A DNA stretch of 64,000 nucleotides from Tetragonia tetragonoides (lineage: Eukaryota > Streptophyta > Magnoliopsida > Caryophyllales > Aizoaceae). Of the stretch, positions 33,588-44,885 are shown piece after piece. A program made the position numbers and the translations under genes. Below the pieces are notes generated by a model. That model searched no databases, was not told where the DNA came from, and was given only the letters and a program-made list of their open reading frames with translations. The stretch spans positions 52,680,807 to 52,744,806 of the forward strand of contig CM076139.1 of NCBI GenBank assembly GCA_038025085.1, in the 5' to 3' direction. The first letter of the stretch is position 1. Every line of letters begins with the position of its first letter.

Positions 33588-35005
33588 TTCTAATGGGTTT
33601 ATATACCCCATCTTATGGTCCTTTGTGATCAAATATTCTTGCTCAAGATCCCCTGCCCTCTCTCAGTCGTGCCTACCAGCTAGTTATTCAAGATGAACGA
33701 GTCAGAATGTCTTTGGCTCAGCCCGAGGAGAAATTCGACGTTGTTGGATTTGTTGTGCGAACTAGTGGGCGCGGCCGAGACAAAATAGAGAAACTTGATA
33801 AATCTCATCTCTCTTGCACCTATTGTAAGAAGACAGGTCACGAAGTAACTAATTGCTTCGAAATTCATGGATATCCAGAATGGTGGGAGGATCGTGTGAA
33901 GTTTGACAGCGGATCAGATATGACCAAACTAATGATTGGTCGTAACCAAAAATCACCGACCTCTTCTTCTTCTCTTGCGACAGGACGCGGTCGAGGGGGA
34001 GGGGTCGTGCCAATGCTGCAGTTGTTTCAGAACCCACTGGAACACCATCTGCAGAAATATTTTCCGCTGATCAGTGGAAGGCGCTTGCAAGTGTCTTTGG
34101 TAATATGATTGTTTCTGGTAATCGTTTGAGTGGTACGATTAATGGTCACTCTTGGATTATTGATACAGGTGCATCTAATCATGTTACTGGCAATCTTTCT
34201 CTATTGTTCGATGTGAAAGACATCTTATGTCTCGTTGGTCTTCCTGATGGAAAGAAAGTGGTTGCAACAAAGAAGGGATCAGTGCGATTGTCGGATGTTA
34301 TGACTCTCACTCATGTTCTTTATGTCCCTCTCTTAAATTACAGCTTATTGTCTGTTTCACAATTGTGTGATGATTTGGATAGTATTGTCATTTTTAATCG
34401 ATATATGTGCGCTATACAGGACCAAACGAGGAAGCTGATTGGAACGGGAAGTAAGCAAGATGGACTCTACTAATTCAAGAGACCACATACAGTGCAGGCA
34501 GTCACTATGGATGCGGACACTTCTTCTTTGACTCTTTGGCATGCTAGGATGGGGCATCCTTCAGAAAAAGTCGTAAAATTGCTTCCTCCCGTTTGTAATT
34601 CTAAAGGTAGTTTGAATAAAGCCTGTGAAGTGTGTTTTAGAGCTAAACATCCCAGAGACAAATTTCCTTTGAGTGAGAATAAAGCCAGTTGAATTTTTGA
34701 ACTAATTCATATTGATTTGTGGGGCGGCTATCGTCATACATCTTCTTGTGGTGCTAGATATTTTTTGACTATTGTGGATGATTTTTCTCGGGCTGTGTGG
34801 GTTTATTTGATAGATGATAAAACAGAGGACTTTTCTAAATTTTTGTCCTTTATTGCTATGGTTGAGCGACAATTTTCTCAAACCATAAAAATTGTTCGGA
34901 GTGATAATGAAACGGAGTTCCGGTGTTTGCTTGGTTATTTTACTGCTTGTGGTATCTTATTTCAAACCTCATGTACTGAGACACAAACCCACTTCAACAT
35001 AATTG
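33588..35005 (+). pseudogene. Broken Ty1/copia retrotransposon fragment (gag to integrase)
   Basis: The order of domains is that of copia. First the gag end, with SNILAQDPLPSLSRAYQ and a CCHC zinc knuckle (CTYCKKTGHEVTNC). Next the protease, with WIIDTGASNHVTG, then the GAG-pre-integrase zinc region (LWHARMGH...CEVCFRAKH) and the start of the integrase core (IHIDLWGGYRH, IVDDFSRAVWVY, IVRSDNETEF). Stops occur at about 33627, 34471 and 34690, a frameshift lies near 34000, and the rest of integrase, the reverse transcriptase and both LTRs are missing. It is an inactive remnant of an endogenous plant element. It abuts the TA array on the left and the dispersed repeat on the right. Confidence 0.88.
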
Positions 35006-35168
35006 CACATTGACAAAATGTCAAAATTAGTCTCATTCATTTGCAAAGATGTTACCCTTTAATGAATAATGTAGTGAACAATATTGTTGATTAAAGGAGT
35101 ACAATTCCACCTCAAAGCGCCAAAGCATGATTCATTCACTGACTTGCAGAGCTATGCCAGCTTTGTGC
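35003..35168 (+). repeat. Dispersed repeat, copy 3
   Basis: This is a direct copy of 30088-30242, ending at GAGCTATGCCAGCTTTGTGCA. It follows the copia fragment immediately. Confidence 0.8.
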
Positions 35169-36928
35169 ATGTGTGGATTGCTAGATTCACAATCCAGAGG
35201 AGATAATATCGATAGGGCCAGAGAGTGTGATGAATGAGTGTACTTGTTGATCATATTACGATCAACTTGTTGATAAATGTGTTTTAGGTTGTTTTTTAAG
35301 GTTTTTTTAAAGCAAATTGGAGATCAATAATATTGAATGATTATGTTTAGATACAAACGCAAATCCCAACTTGCATGAGCTGGAAGACCCTCGTAAAGAG
35401 AAAAATAAAAATAAAATTAAAAAATAAAATTAAAAATAAAAATGAAAGAAAAAAAATTGAGGTTACTTAAAGAAACTCCTTATAAAGGCAAACAGACGTA
35501 CATATTTGGGTACAATTTCCTGTCACAACCTTCCTAGGAAGGCCTCACCCAATCTCCAAGAAAAGTGATTTAGAGAGCATTACTATTTAGAGCACATGGT
35601 GCTCAAGTGGACGGCAAATTAAAGTGGAGGAACAAAGGATTAAGAAAATAAGAAAAACATCTTGTCATCGGAGTATAATTATTGTATTTTTATAATTAAT
35701 TTTACACGTTGTATAATAGTAAAATCGTAAATTTTCTTGAGGAGAAAAATCAGTTTGTCATCAAATTATATAGAGTATTATGAGTGTATGAGCGAAAATA
35801 GCCTCCAGACAACAATCAACCCAATATTACTCGCTTTTATTGTAACCAGAATCCATCCAAGGACGGAGCTAGATGGTTGAATATGGGTTCCTTGCATCCC
35901 AATTTTCCCCAAAAACCTTGCTTATGTACTCTTTTTCACGATTTTTTTTTTTGTAATAAATCCTTTGATTATTCCTTTATTACTCGCATTTTTACAATTT
36001 TGCATTCAAATTGTACATATTCTGGGTCCATCGATAACTCCAACAAGCAAAAATAAAATATCTACAAAACATATATAGAAATATCACCCAAAATCACCCC
36101 TATAACATAGTAGTAAAAGCTTGACTTAAAATCACCTCAAAATGAAATAAAGCTTGACTTAAAATTAAGATTAAGACAACCAGAAGAAAAGTCTAATAAA
36201 TTCATTTTTGACGAAAATGAGGGAGAGTTTTGTTTATGGGGAGTGTTATAAAGTTGCTAGGATGACTTGGACACGGTCCGCTAATCCTAGTTCTAGTAAA
36301 GCCGCGTTTGATAATTTGGTCAAAATGTGACTCCATTCATATGATGACTAGATGAGTATAGTATTAGTATACTCCTATTTTAGTAACCATACCAAACGGG
36401 GGAGTATAATAAAATTCTTAAGGATACAAATGTATGTTGCGTCAATTTCAATGTCAATTCTGGTCTCCTAACCCTTTGCCTTCCTCTGGTCTTGTTCAAT
36501 AAGATTATCCCCAATTCGAGTTAACTTTTTCCTTTCTCTTTAATTTTGTTTATTCCTTTTGTTTGGTAGAAGAGGAGAGTTAAATCTTTCCTAGGAGAGC
36601 TGCTTTTACTCTTTATATTGTGGGATTTTTTTTAAAGAGGAACCATTTTTTTTTATGGTATGTATTTGGTGTTCTCTTCGTTTCAAATTTTGATTTTTTT
36701 TAGATTAAAGTTTTTAAATTGAGACCGTTAATTTTAAAAAAGTATAAAAATTTACAAAGTAAAAATATATTGTTATTAGATTCATTTTTGGTAATATTTT
36801 CAAAATATTATATTTTTTTTAATAATTTTTATTATTATAAAATTTTAATTATTCAAATGTCGTCTTCAAAATCGTAAAAAGTTATTAAAGTAGGAAAGAA
36901 TAATCAAATAAGGATTGGAGGAATCAAG
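35169..36928. other. Intergenic DNA, nothing recognised
   Basis: AT-rich sequence with an AAAAT/AAAAAT low-complexity run at 35398-35455. No gene or RNA was found. Confidence 0.55.
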
Positions 36929-36931
36929 GGG

Positions 36932-37112
36932 GTGTGGTTGAGTGGTAGGGACTTATCCATCTTTAATCAAGGTCGGGGGTTCGAATCTCGCGTTGGAAAT
37001 GGAATAACCTTAAATTTCTTGGCCAGTTGTCCCACCATTTGAGGTGCCTACAAACCAGCGCGGGAAGATAGTAACTATGGCCGACGGTGGATACCCCTGG
37101 GGTGAACAAAAA
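36932..37112 (+). mobile_element. tRNA-derived SINE
   Basis: Box A (TGGTTGAGTGGTAGGG near 36945) and box B (GGTTCGAATCTC near 36978) are nearly canonical and correctly spaced. They are followed by a body with GGTGCCTACAAACCAGCGCGGG and an A-rich tail near 37107. A relative in the opposite direction lies at 37475-37665 and a third, shorter one at 44760-44885. Confidence 0.7.
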
Positions 37113-37378
37113 AAGGAACGGAGGAGTAGATGGTGAAACAATTTGTTCTTAAAATTAATCATGTCATGGATTTTTCGAACAACTTGAATAATTGGACCGA
37201 ATCCTCTATAGTACCGCAGAAAATAGTTATTACTCTATCGCCCCGTGAATTAGAAGGGGATTTTAGAACCATTGGATCAGAGAAGGGGTTTGGTAGTTGG
37301 AGCTTGGGGGAAGAAGGACTATTGCCCCCAATTCTTTTTTCTTTCTTTTTTTTTGAGAGGGATTGCCCCCATTTGTTA

Positions 37379-37460
37379 GTAATATCATACAAGGTTCAAT
37401 AACTATCAACCGTTATGCCTCCTCTAAAATAAAATAAAAAATGTAATGTACTAATAATTG
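37379..37460 (+). repeat. Direct repeat flanking a SINE, left copy
   Basis: The stretch starting AATATCATACAAGGTTCAAT recurs at 37710-37795 with few changes. The pair brackets the SINE at 37475-37665 as a direct duplication of about 80 bp, longer than a normal target duplication. Confidence 0.7.
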
Positions 37461-37474
37461 TTTTTTTTTTTTTT

Positions 37475-37665
37475 GGTTCACAACGAAGGGTATTCACTGT
37501 CGAATACAGTGACTATTTTCCCGCGTTGGCTTGTAGGCACCTTAAAGAGTAGGACAACTGACCAAGGAATTTAAAGCTGCTCCATGCCCAAGATACGAGA
37601 TTCGAAATCCTCGACCTTAATTAATGATAGATAAATCCCTACCATTCAACCACACCTCATGATTT
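37475..37665 (-). mobile_element. tRNA-derived SINE, second copy
   Basis: On the minus strand it has GTGGTTGAATGGTAGGGA (box A) and a box-B-like ATTTCGAATCTCG. A body with GGTGCCTACAAGCCAACGCGG follows, matching the element at 36932-37112. A T-run (A-tail on the minus strand) at 37459-37474 marks its 3' end. Confidence 0.7.
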
Positions 37666-38279
37666 TTTTTTCTTTTTTTTTTTTTTTTTGAGTGAACACC
37701 TCATGATTCTTAATATCATACAAGGTTCAATAGCTATCGACCGTCATATATCCTCTGGAAAAAAAAATGTAAATTTATTAATAATGTTTTTAGAGTAATA
37801 TCAAGATCTCATTTTCATCCTAAACCACTTCCTTTCCCACCGAGAAAATACTTTGAACCCATACACTAAAGAAAGAAATACACACACCTTTCACCAAACC
37901 CTATTTTTTTTTGCCCCACACACACCCAAAAAGAAAAAAAAAAAAAAAAACCTAAAATAAGTGATTTCTCTCTTTCCATTCCCATGCTCCACAATCACAA
38001 AAGAAGGTATTCTAGACAAGTGGGTCTTTTGTGTGGTAGTTAATAGTTGTAAACTTAGGGATGGGAACAGAATTCCGGTTTTAGGAGAGAGATTCATTGC
38101 ATTTGCCTTGCATTGCATGTTAAATTGTTAATGTAACACACACCCTCCCAAATTCCTTGTATGTATCATTCATCCCCCCACACCCCCCATTAATAATTAT
38201 TATAATAAATAATTAACAATATTAAATTATTATTTTCTGGACCCCACCTGCCCCTTTCCCCTCTAATCAATTGACAACA

Positions 38280-38584
38280 TCTCCTAGATAAAAACACATC
38301 CACAGCTTCTTCTCCACCATAGCTCCCACCGTTCATTCATTTCCCCCCCCCCCCCCCCATTTTCTCTCTCCTGTTTTTTTCCCCCTATCTGATAGGGTTT
38401 TTTTTTCTTCTCATGCTCAGTTCTTTCATCTCATGAATTTTGAACATCTTCAAGCAATAATCATCACCTTTGTTTTGATCATCTTGGTTATTGGAACTTT
38501 GCTGGATCTGGGTTGTGGCTCGTTTTTCTCTTCATCAAGCTCTTATCTTTTTTGCCTCTTTGAGGTTTTTCAACTTACAACAAC
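38280..38584 (+). promoter_or_regulatory. EBF leader with an overlapping upstream-ORF pair
   Basis: A possible TATA-like GATAAAAAC lies at about 38286, and the CT-rich stretch 38355-38400 is typical of a transcribed leader. uORF1 (38413-38436) encodes seven residues. Its stop TGA overlaps the ATG of uORF2 (38433) in the arrangement ATGA. uORF2 stays open through the splice and ends at 39460, giving about 106 codons that overlap the main ORF in another frame. Its start context is weak (C at -3), whereas the main ATG has A at -3, so leaky scanning is plausible. ATGTATCA at 38161 resembles EIN3-type sites, but this is weak. The transcription start is not visible. Confidence 0.45.
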
Positions 38585-41226
38585 ATGTCTCAGATCTTCA
38601 ACTACAGTGGTATGTCTTTGATCTCTCTCACTTTTCTTTGTTGGTTTTGTTATTATGTTTATTCTCTGGGTTTTCTGCTTTTATGTTAGTATGTATGTGT
38701 TAAAAGTAGTTTTAGGGTTCTTGTTAAATGGATGAATATGCAGATTTTTGGGGTTAATTTTGTTGATCTGTTGGTGTGGTTTCTGGGTTTGGCTGGATTA
38801 TTAGTGGTATGAGATGGGAATCTTGATTTATTACCTTAGCTCGTTTTTTATAATTATTCCCATGTTGCGTGAACTAATTGGAAATAGAACAAAGTTTTTT
38901 TCTTTTAATTTTAAATGGAGATTAGGTGAAAAATACTTGTTAATCTGATATTTGTTGATGTTCATTTCCGGAACTTGAATTTGATGCAAACTATTAGTAA
39001 AGATTTCATGTAACTTGGGTTAGGTGAAAGGCAATCCTTGAGAGATTTCTGGTTTAATACCTCCTAGATATTGATAAAAGACAATCTTTATCATGGATTT
39101 GTTCCTCCTGTTACAGTTTATAAAATACAGTGGTAAAATAAATGTATCCTGTTACTGTAAGCTTAGGATCTCACCTTCTTGTATAATGATTAGTCATCCT
39201 TGACGATTTGTGGGGCTTTGGGGGTGGGGAGGTATTAGTTGTATTGTTTGTTTTGTCAAATATATGCTCTATTGGAAATCGTAGCTGATTTAGTTTTTGG
39301 GCAATGGATTTCTCAGGAGATGAGGATTTTTACCATGGGGGATCTATTTACTCGAACCCCAAGGAAGCTGGCCTCTTTTTGTCCCTTGGAAACCATGTGG
39401 ATGTTTACTTTCCTCGCAAGAGGGCTCGTGTCAATGCCCCATTGGTTGTTGATGGAGTGAGCTTTGAGCAGAAAAAGCAGGTCTCTATTGATGGCCTCCC
39501 CGATGAGTGCCTGTACGAGATCTTCAGGCACTTGCCCGCAGACCAAGACAGGAGTTCCTGCGCTTGTGTTTCAAAGCGCTGGCTTATGCTTGTGAGCAGT
39601 ATCCCCAAGGAAGAGCAATGCAGTGATGGCACTGCCAACGGGGAAATGATGTCTGAGGCTGAGGCTCCAGAGATCGAGAGCGATGGATTCCTTACCAGGA
39701 GTTTGGAAGGGAAGAAGGCTACAGATGTCAGACTTGCTGCTCTTGCTGTGGGGACTAGTGGCCGTGGTGGATTGGGAAAGCTTATGATCAGGGGAACCAA
39801 CTCTGTCCGAGGAGTGACAAACCTTGGTTTGAAGGCTGTTGCTCGATGCTGCCCATCGTTGAAGTCTCTTTCTCTGTGGAACGTGCCTTCCATTGGAGAT
39901 GAAGGTCTCATTGAGATCGCCAATGGGTGCCCCCGCCTTGAGAAACTTGACCTTTGCCACTGCCCATCTGTGACTGACAAGGCCTTGTTTGCAATTGCCA
40001 AGAAGTGTCCAAGTTTGACAACCATAAGTTTGGAGGGTTGTCAAAATGTTGGGAATGAAGGTTTGCAAGCAATTGGGCAGTTCTGCCGTAACCTGAAGTC
40101 TGTCACTATCAAAGACTGCCCACTTATCGCAGATCAGGGGATCGCTAGCTTGATGTCATCAGCTAGCTATGTCCTGACCAAGTTGAAGCTTCACGGGTTG
40201 AATGTAACTGATTTGTCTCTTGCTGTCATTGGCCACTATGGAAAAGCAGTAACTGAACTTGTTCTGTCAAACCTTCAGAACGTGAATGAAAAGGGTTTCT
40301 GGGTTATGGGTAATGCTGAGGGTCTTCAACATCTCAAGTCTTGCACTGTCTCATCGTGCCGTGGAGTTACAGATGTTGCAGTTGAAGCTGTGGGAAAGGG
40401 TTGTCCTAATTTGAAACAATTTATTCTGAAGAGGTGTGCATTTTTGTCTGACAATGGATTAGTGTCTTTTGCCAAAGCTGCAAGGTCGCTTGAGAGTCTG
40501 CTATTGGAGGAGTGCCACAGGATCACCCAAATTGGGTTTTTTGGTCTCTTTTTGAACTGTGGTCCTCAATTGAAGGCTCTTACTATGTCAAGCTGCTTTG
40601 GTTTCAAGGACATGATTTTGGGACTACCCATTCCCAACTCATCTTCACCACTTCGATCTGTGACAGTCCGTAACTGTCCTGGACTTGGGGACATGACCTT
40701 GGCCATGTTAGCAGAGTTGTGTCCTCAACTGCAATATGTTGACTTCAGTGGGCTTCCCGCAATCACTGATGCTGGCCTTCTGTCACTAGTCAAGAGCTGT
40801 GAGGCTGGTGCAGGCCTTTTCAAGGTTGGTCTTGCTGGCTGCATCAACGTGACAGACAACGTGATTGTGGCATTGGCTAAGATCCATGGGGGTACCCTCG
40901 AAGTGCTAAACCTCGATGGCTGTGGCAAGGTAACCGATGCAAGCTTGATAGCCATTGCTGATGATTGCCTTCTGTTGAACGAGCTCGATGTCTCAAAGTG
41001 TGCCATTACCGATTTTGGTGTTGCATCATTGGCTCGCTCAAAGCAGCTTTGCTTGCAGATCCTTTCCTTGTCTGGATGCTCAATGCTCACAGACAAGTGC
41101 TTGCCATTCTTGGTGAAGTTGGGTCAGTCTCTTATGGGGCTGAACCTTCAGAATTGCAACTCAATCAGGAGCAGTGTTGTTGACATGCTTGTGGAGCGGC
41201 TATTCAGGTGTGATATCCTTTCCTAA
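38585..41226 (+). CDS. EBF: EIN3-binding F-box protein (EBF1/EBF2 type)
   Basis: This is the substrate-receptor subunit of an SCF ubiquitin ligase that targets EIN3/EIL transcription factors for degradation and so restrains ethylene signalling in the nucleus. Exon 1 (38585-38609) supplies MSQIFNYS; exon 2 (39317-41226) supplies the rest, 644 aa in all. An N-terminal SGDEDFYHGGSIY and a KRAR basic patch are typical of EBF proteins. The F-box lies at about residues 63-103 (VSIDGLPDECLYEIFRHLP). From about residue 150 to the end lies a long run of AMN1-type leucine-rich repeats with many CP/LKSL and VTD/ITD motifs. Length matches Arabidopsis EBF1/2 (about 625-630 aa). Known regulation is by EIN3 at the promoter and by EIN2 through poly-U tracts in the 3' UTR; the latter are present here. 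EBF1 and EBF2 cannot be told apart. Confidence 0.95.
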
Positions 41227-41990
41227 GAGGGACATTGAACAATGCCCCCAGTATTCAGATCAGGAAGCTTCAGAAGTATAGTCAGCGTTCGTGAATAGTA
41301 GTGGTTCTATTTTTGGGTCCATCAGTTTAACGGGTCTTGCTCTTCACCTGAGACTCGGTTCTTTTTCCAGGGAGAAACGGCCTATCATACATCCTTTTTT
41401 TGCAGGTTCCCGCAATGCGGAAATCTGTTTCAAGAATTTTGGCGCCCCTTACACGGGCGCCTCATTCTTAACTGGCCGTGGATGCTTGAGAACACAGTTA
41501 CCGGTTTCTGGATCACAGGGTGAGACCTTTGTCTATCTTTTGCTGGATGTCTGGACCTTCGTAAAGAGTCATCTTTTAGCTCGTCCTTGCTAGGGTTGAG
41601 TTCTGAAAAATCGTCTAATCCGTGTTATGCGCGTTTTTTTTTTTTTTTTTTTTTTTTTTTTGTGGAGTCTGTTCATCGGTTTTACCAAGTCGTCCATGTC
41701 CGAGTGTCATGTTTCGCTCATGGTGGGTGTTGTTGGTCATTGCCCGTTACTTTTGGAAGTTCGATGTATGGTGCCTTGTTCCCCGTATGAGCTTTGGCTT
41801 ATGGCAGCCACTTAGTTTGGTCTGCCATGACAACCCCTCTCTCCTTGTTAAGGTCGGGGGTTGTTTTTTTCCCATTTTTGCCAAGCTCTGGTTTTGCAGG
41901 CACCTTTTGTAATGAACTTGTACTTTGCAATGTCGTCTCTATCTTTGTAATGGAATGTTTTCTGAATAAAAGTTTGGTCTTTTGTCTAAT
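41227..41990 (+). promoter_or_regulatory. EBF 3' UTR with a long poly-U tract
   Basis: About 750 bases without a convincing ORF follow the stop codon. They contain a 28-base T-run at 41634-41661 and shorter T-runs near 41395, 41865 and 42025. A polyadenylation signal AATAAA lies at 41965-41970. In Arabidopsis, poly-U motifs in the EBF1/2 3' UTRs mediate EIN2-dependent translational repression, so these tracts are likely regulatory. Confidence 0.65.
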
Positions 41991-43262
41991 TGTAATTTGT
42001 GATGTAAATATTGTTTCTCTTACATTTTTTTGTTGCCCACTTACTTTTCCACATAGCTGTGTTATGAATAGTAAGCTACAAAAATGGCGGAGTACAAACA
42101 TTTATGCAACCCATGATTCATTAAAAGTCATGTCTTTCGTTGATCAAAAAAAAAAGTCATGTCTTTCCATTTCTTATCTCTTGTACACAAAACTCATATC
42201 AGGCGGGCTCACGCATGAGGCGTAATACTTGTATAGGCGTAATACTTGTATGTCATATTTTTTCATTCCTTCGATAATTGGGGTTTGGAGCAGTAGCTCC
42301 CTTCCCACCTTCCACCCCTGAGACGGAAAAGCTTAGATCGAGCTTAGAAAAGTAAAGAGAGGACCACGAACCTTCTCAAAAATAATTGACAACTGATAAC
42401 AAGTATGTAACGAGTAATAGTATGGATTTGCCATCATGAGTAAAGATATAATGGAATGGAAATGCAATCAGTGCTTTCACATGCGTTTCAGCTCAAGTCT
42501 TGAAATTAAAGGTTGTTAAGCCGTATAGAAGGGCCATTACTTGCACATCTTGAGCATGTTTGTGATAATTAAGCACATGAACGTCACATGGTAAACCTCT
42601 ACAGGTTCATTGTACGTCAAAGTTTTCGTGTCATGGCCTAATCAAATTTGATATTAGCATCTGCATAAACCAAACTTTATTGAGGGATGCTAATTGCTAT
42701 AAGCAGCCGCATATTGCACCCCTAATCAAATTCGGACACATGAATTTGTAAAGGGAAATGTTTTTTCTTTCCTTTGATTTTTTCTTCTACGGTACTTAGT
42801 ACTTATATGTTCGGATTTGATTAGGGATACAAATTACAATCTCGTGACACTCAACTTTATTTTCTCACTCGTTTAGGGCGCATTTGGGATTCTATCACTC
42901 CAACATATATATCCACGCAAACACAGCAATTTATACCGTGCACTCAAAAGTATGCATTGGTACTTGGCTGTCTAGCCTATGAACATAGGGTACCCGATAT
43001 TACAATTGGACACCATATCACTTCTTAGCCAAACTCGATAATTCGAAAATGTTAGGTTAAAAATTACCATAAAACAAAAGTTAAAAGATCAAACCTAAGG
43101 CAAATTGGATGTCTAATGTGGTGTTGTATTATTAAATGCAACCATAAATGTCGCGATGCTCTCAAAATCATAAATATAATTGTTCGTGAGAGTTCATTAT
43201 GTTTAGAAAAATGTTTTATCCTCCTAGTGAGGGCCAACCCATTTGGATATTGTGTCTATCTC
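41991..43262. other. Intergenic DNA, nothing recognised
   Basis: AT-rich sequence after the EBF gene. A short direct repeat (GGCGTAATACTTGTAT) occurs twice near 42220-42250. No gene was recognised. Confidence 0.5.
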
Positions 43263-43675
43263 TGATAAAATATAATAGATTCACAATATTGCTTCTTATA
43301 TTATGTATGGGAGATCCCATATTTATAGAGTACAATAACTTATTCTCCAAGCATAACTAATATCCTGAATATACAGGTTTCCTAAATACATTAGATCACT
43401 AATATCCTAAACATATAATATTATTTATATAATCTCTTAGATATATATATGAAAAATATATTCATCCAATATAATATATTTTCCATATATATCTAAGAGA
43501 TTATATAAATAATATTATATATTTAGGATATTATACTAGTGATCTAATGTATTTAGAAAACTAGTATATTAAGGATATTAGTTATGCTTGGAGAATAAGT
43601 TATTGTACTCTATAAATATGGGATCTCCCATACATAATATAAGAAGCAATATTATGAGTCTATTATATTTTATCA
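43263..43675. mobile_element. Palindromic LTR (two LTR ends head to head)
   Basis: This 413-bp segment is an almost perfect palindrome with arms of about 195 bp. The right arm ends TTTTATCA and is followed directly by TGGTATCAGAG, the initiator-Met tRNA primer-binding site of copia-type elements. The left arm starts TGATAAAA, exactly the complement of the LTR end. It is therefore an LTR end joined to its own inverted copy. Self-integration or rearrangement of a retrotransposon could produce this. Confidence 0.7.
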
Positions 43676-44250
43676 TGGTATCAGAGTTGATTCGATCCTA
43701 AGACCTAAAACACAAAGCTTCCATTATGTCGGTGGCGGACGGATTGTCCGCCACTGGACAAACCTGATCGAAACTCAAAATTAAACCTACGTTTTTTTTT
43801 ACTTTTCTTTTGATGGATCAAGGGATCCTTGATGATGATATGATGATGAACTAAAACTTGCAAGAAGCAGGTTTTGGAAGATGGCGGAGCAACTGCCCGT
43901 TTTGCAGCAGTAGATGAAAAAAAAGGTGCTCATGTAATATACAAGAATACCTTTCATAAAGATAATGAATATGATCGACGACCATGGATGGCGCCGATGA
44001 AAGTATTGGAGGTAGCGACAAGAAGTTGACTTCTCCCTACTTGATGATATGTGAAGATTCGACGGACAGATCGAAGATTCACCGATTAATGACTTGTGAA
44101 AACTCGGCGTGCAGATCGACTACTCAACGAGCAATGAATTGTGAATACTCGACGTGCAGATCAAGGACTCACCAAAGACAAGGACACTGCGTATTGTATT
44201 GTTCCAATCGTAGCGTTCGTGATGATCCTGCCGCTACGATTGCGGGAGGG
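43676..44250 (+). mobile_element. Small LTR-retroelement body with three peptide-like repeats
   Basis: It begins with the primer-binding site at 43676 and ends in a purine-rich GCGGGAGGG followed by TGTTAAAG, as at a polypurine tract and 3' LTR start (44251). It is only about 575 bp, so the element is of TRIM-like size and has no gag or pol. An ORF at 43984-44256 (90 codons) contains three consecutive 16-residue repeats of the form M-x-C-E-x-S-x-x-R-S at about residues 21-68. Whether it is translated is unknown; the repeat may simply reflect a 48-bp tandem DNA repeat. Confidence 0.5.
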
Positions 44251-44337
44251 TGTTAAAGATAGATATCTGATATTGTTGATTAAAAAGAAAACATGTTGAT
44301 ATTGTTGCAATTCTAATTATAAAACGTGTAGATAATG

Positions 44338-44735
44338 TTGCGAGACTTACAACTTGTTTGGTTGCATGAATAAGACTGGAAAGGAAAAGAAAGGAAGAGA
44401 AGGGAAGAGAAAGGAAAAGAAAGGAAATGAAAATAATTATGTTTCCTACGTTTGGTTGTATAAGAAGGAATTGAAAGGAAAATAACATTTTCCATTGTTT
44501 GGTTAATGTGAATTGGAAGGAAAGGAAAGAAATGACAATTTTTATCTCTCTTTCCGTCCAAATTCCACCGATTTGGGAGGAAATGAAAAAGAAGATTTCA
44601 TAGGAAAACTTTCCCATCAATTCCCTTCCCTTCCTTTTTATTTTGAAAACCAAACATGGGAAAGATACTAGATTTCCTTTCCCTTCCTTTCTTTTCCTCT
44701 CATTTCCTCTCTACCAAATTAGCTCTTAGAGAAAT
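44338..44735. mobile_element. MITE-like GAAAGG-rich repeat, copy 2
   Basis: A close relative of 16760-17165, in the same orientation and with the same ends (TTGTTTGGTT... and ACCAAATTAGCTCTTAGA). It sits beside the 3' end of the small LTR element. Confidence 0.75.
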
Positions 44736-44759
44736 ATGAACAATTGACTATCCACTATT

Positions 44760-44885
44760 CCCTTCACCGCTTGTAAGGGGATTTAAGACTTCTCCTTGTC
44801 CAAGGAAAGAATTGAACCCTCAACCTTAATTAAAGATAAATGAATTACAAAAAGTCATACTATTCGCTCAACCACACACCCCATC
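44760..44885 (-). mobile_element. SINE fragment related to 37475-37665
   Basis: On the minus strand it contains GGTGTGTGGTTGAGCGAA (box A region), TTAATTAAGGTTGAGGGTTC (box B region) and CCTTGGACAAGGAGAAG. The head matches the other SINEs of this window; the body is shorter. Confidence 0.5.

Noticed and set aside
36945..36995. Possible functional tRNA gene
   Set aside because: Box A and box B are present, but no cloverleaf with paired acceptor arms forms and a SINE body follows.
39405..41096. Minus-strand frames opposite EBF
   Set aside because: Antisense shadows of a GC-balanced, leucine-rich-repeat coding exon.
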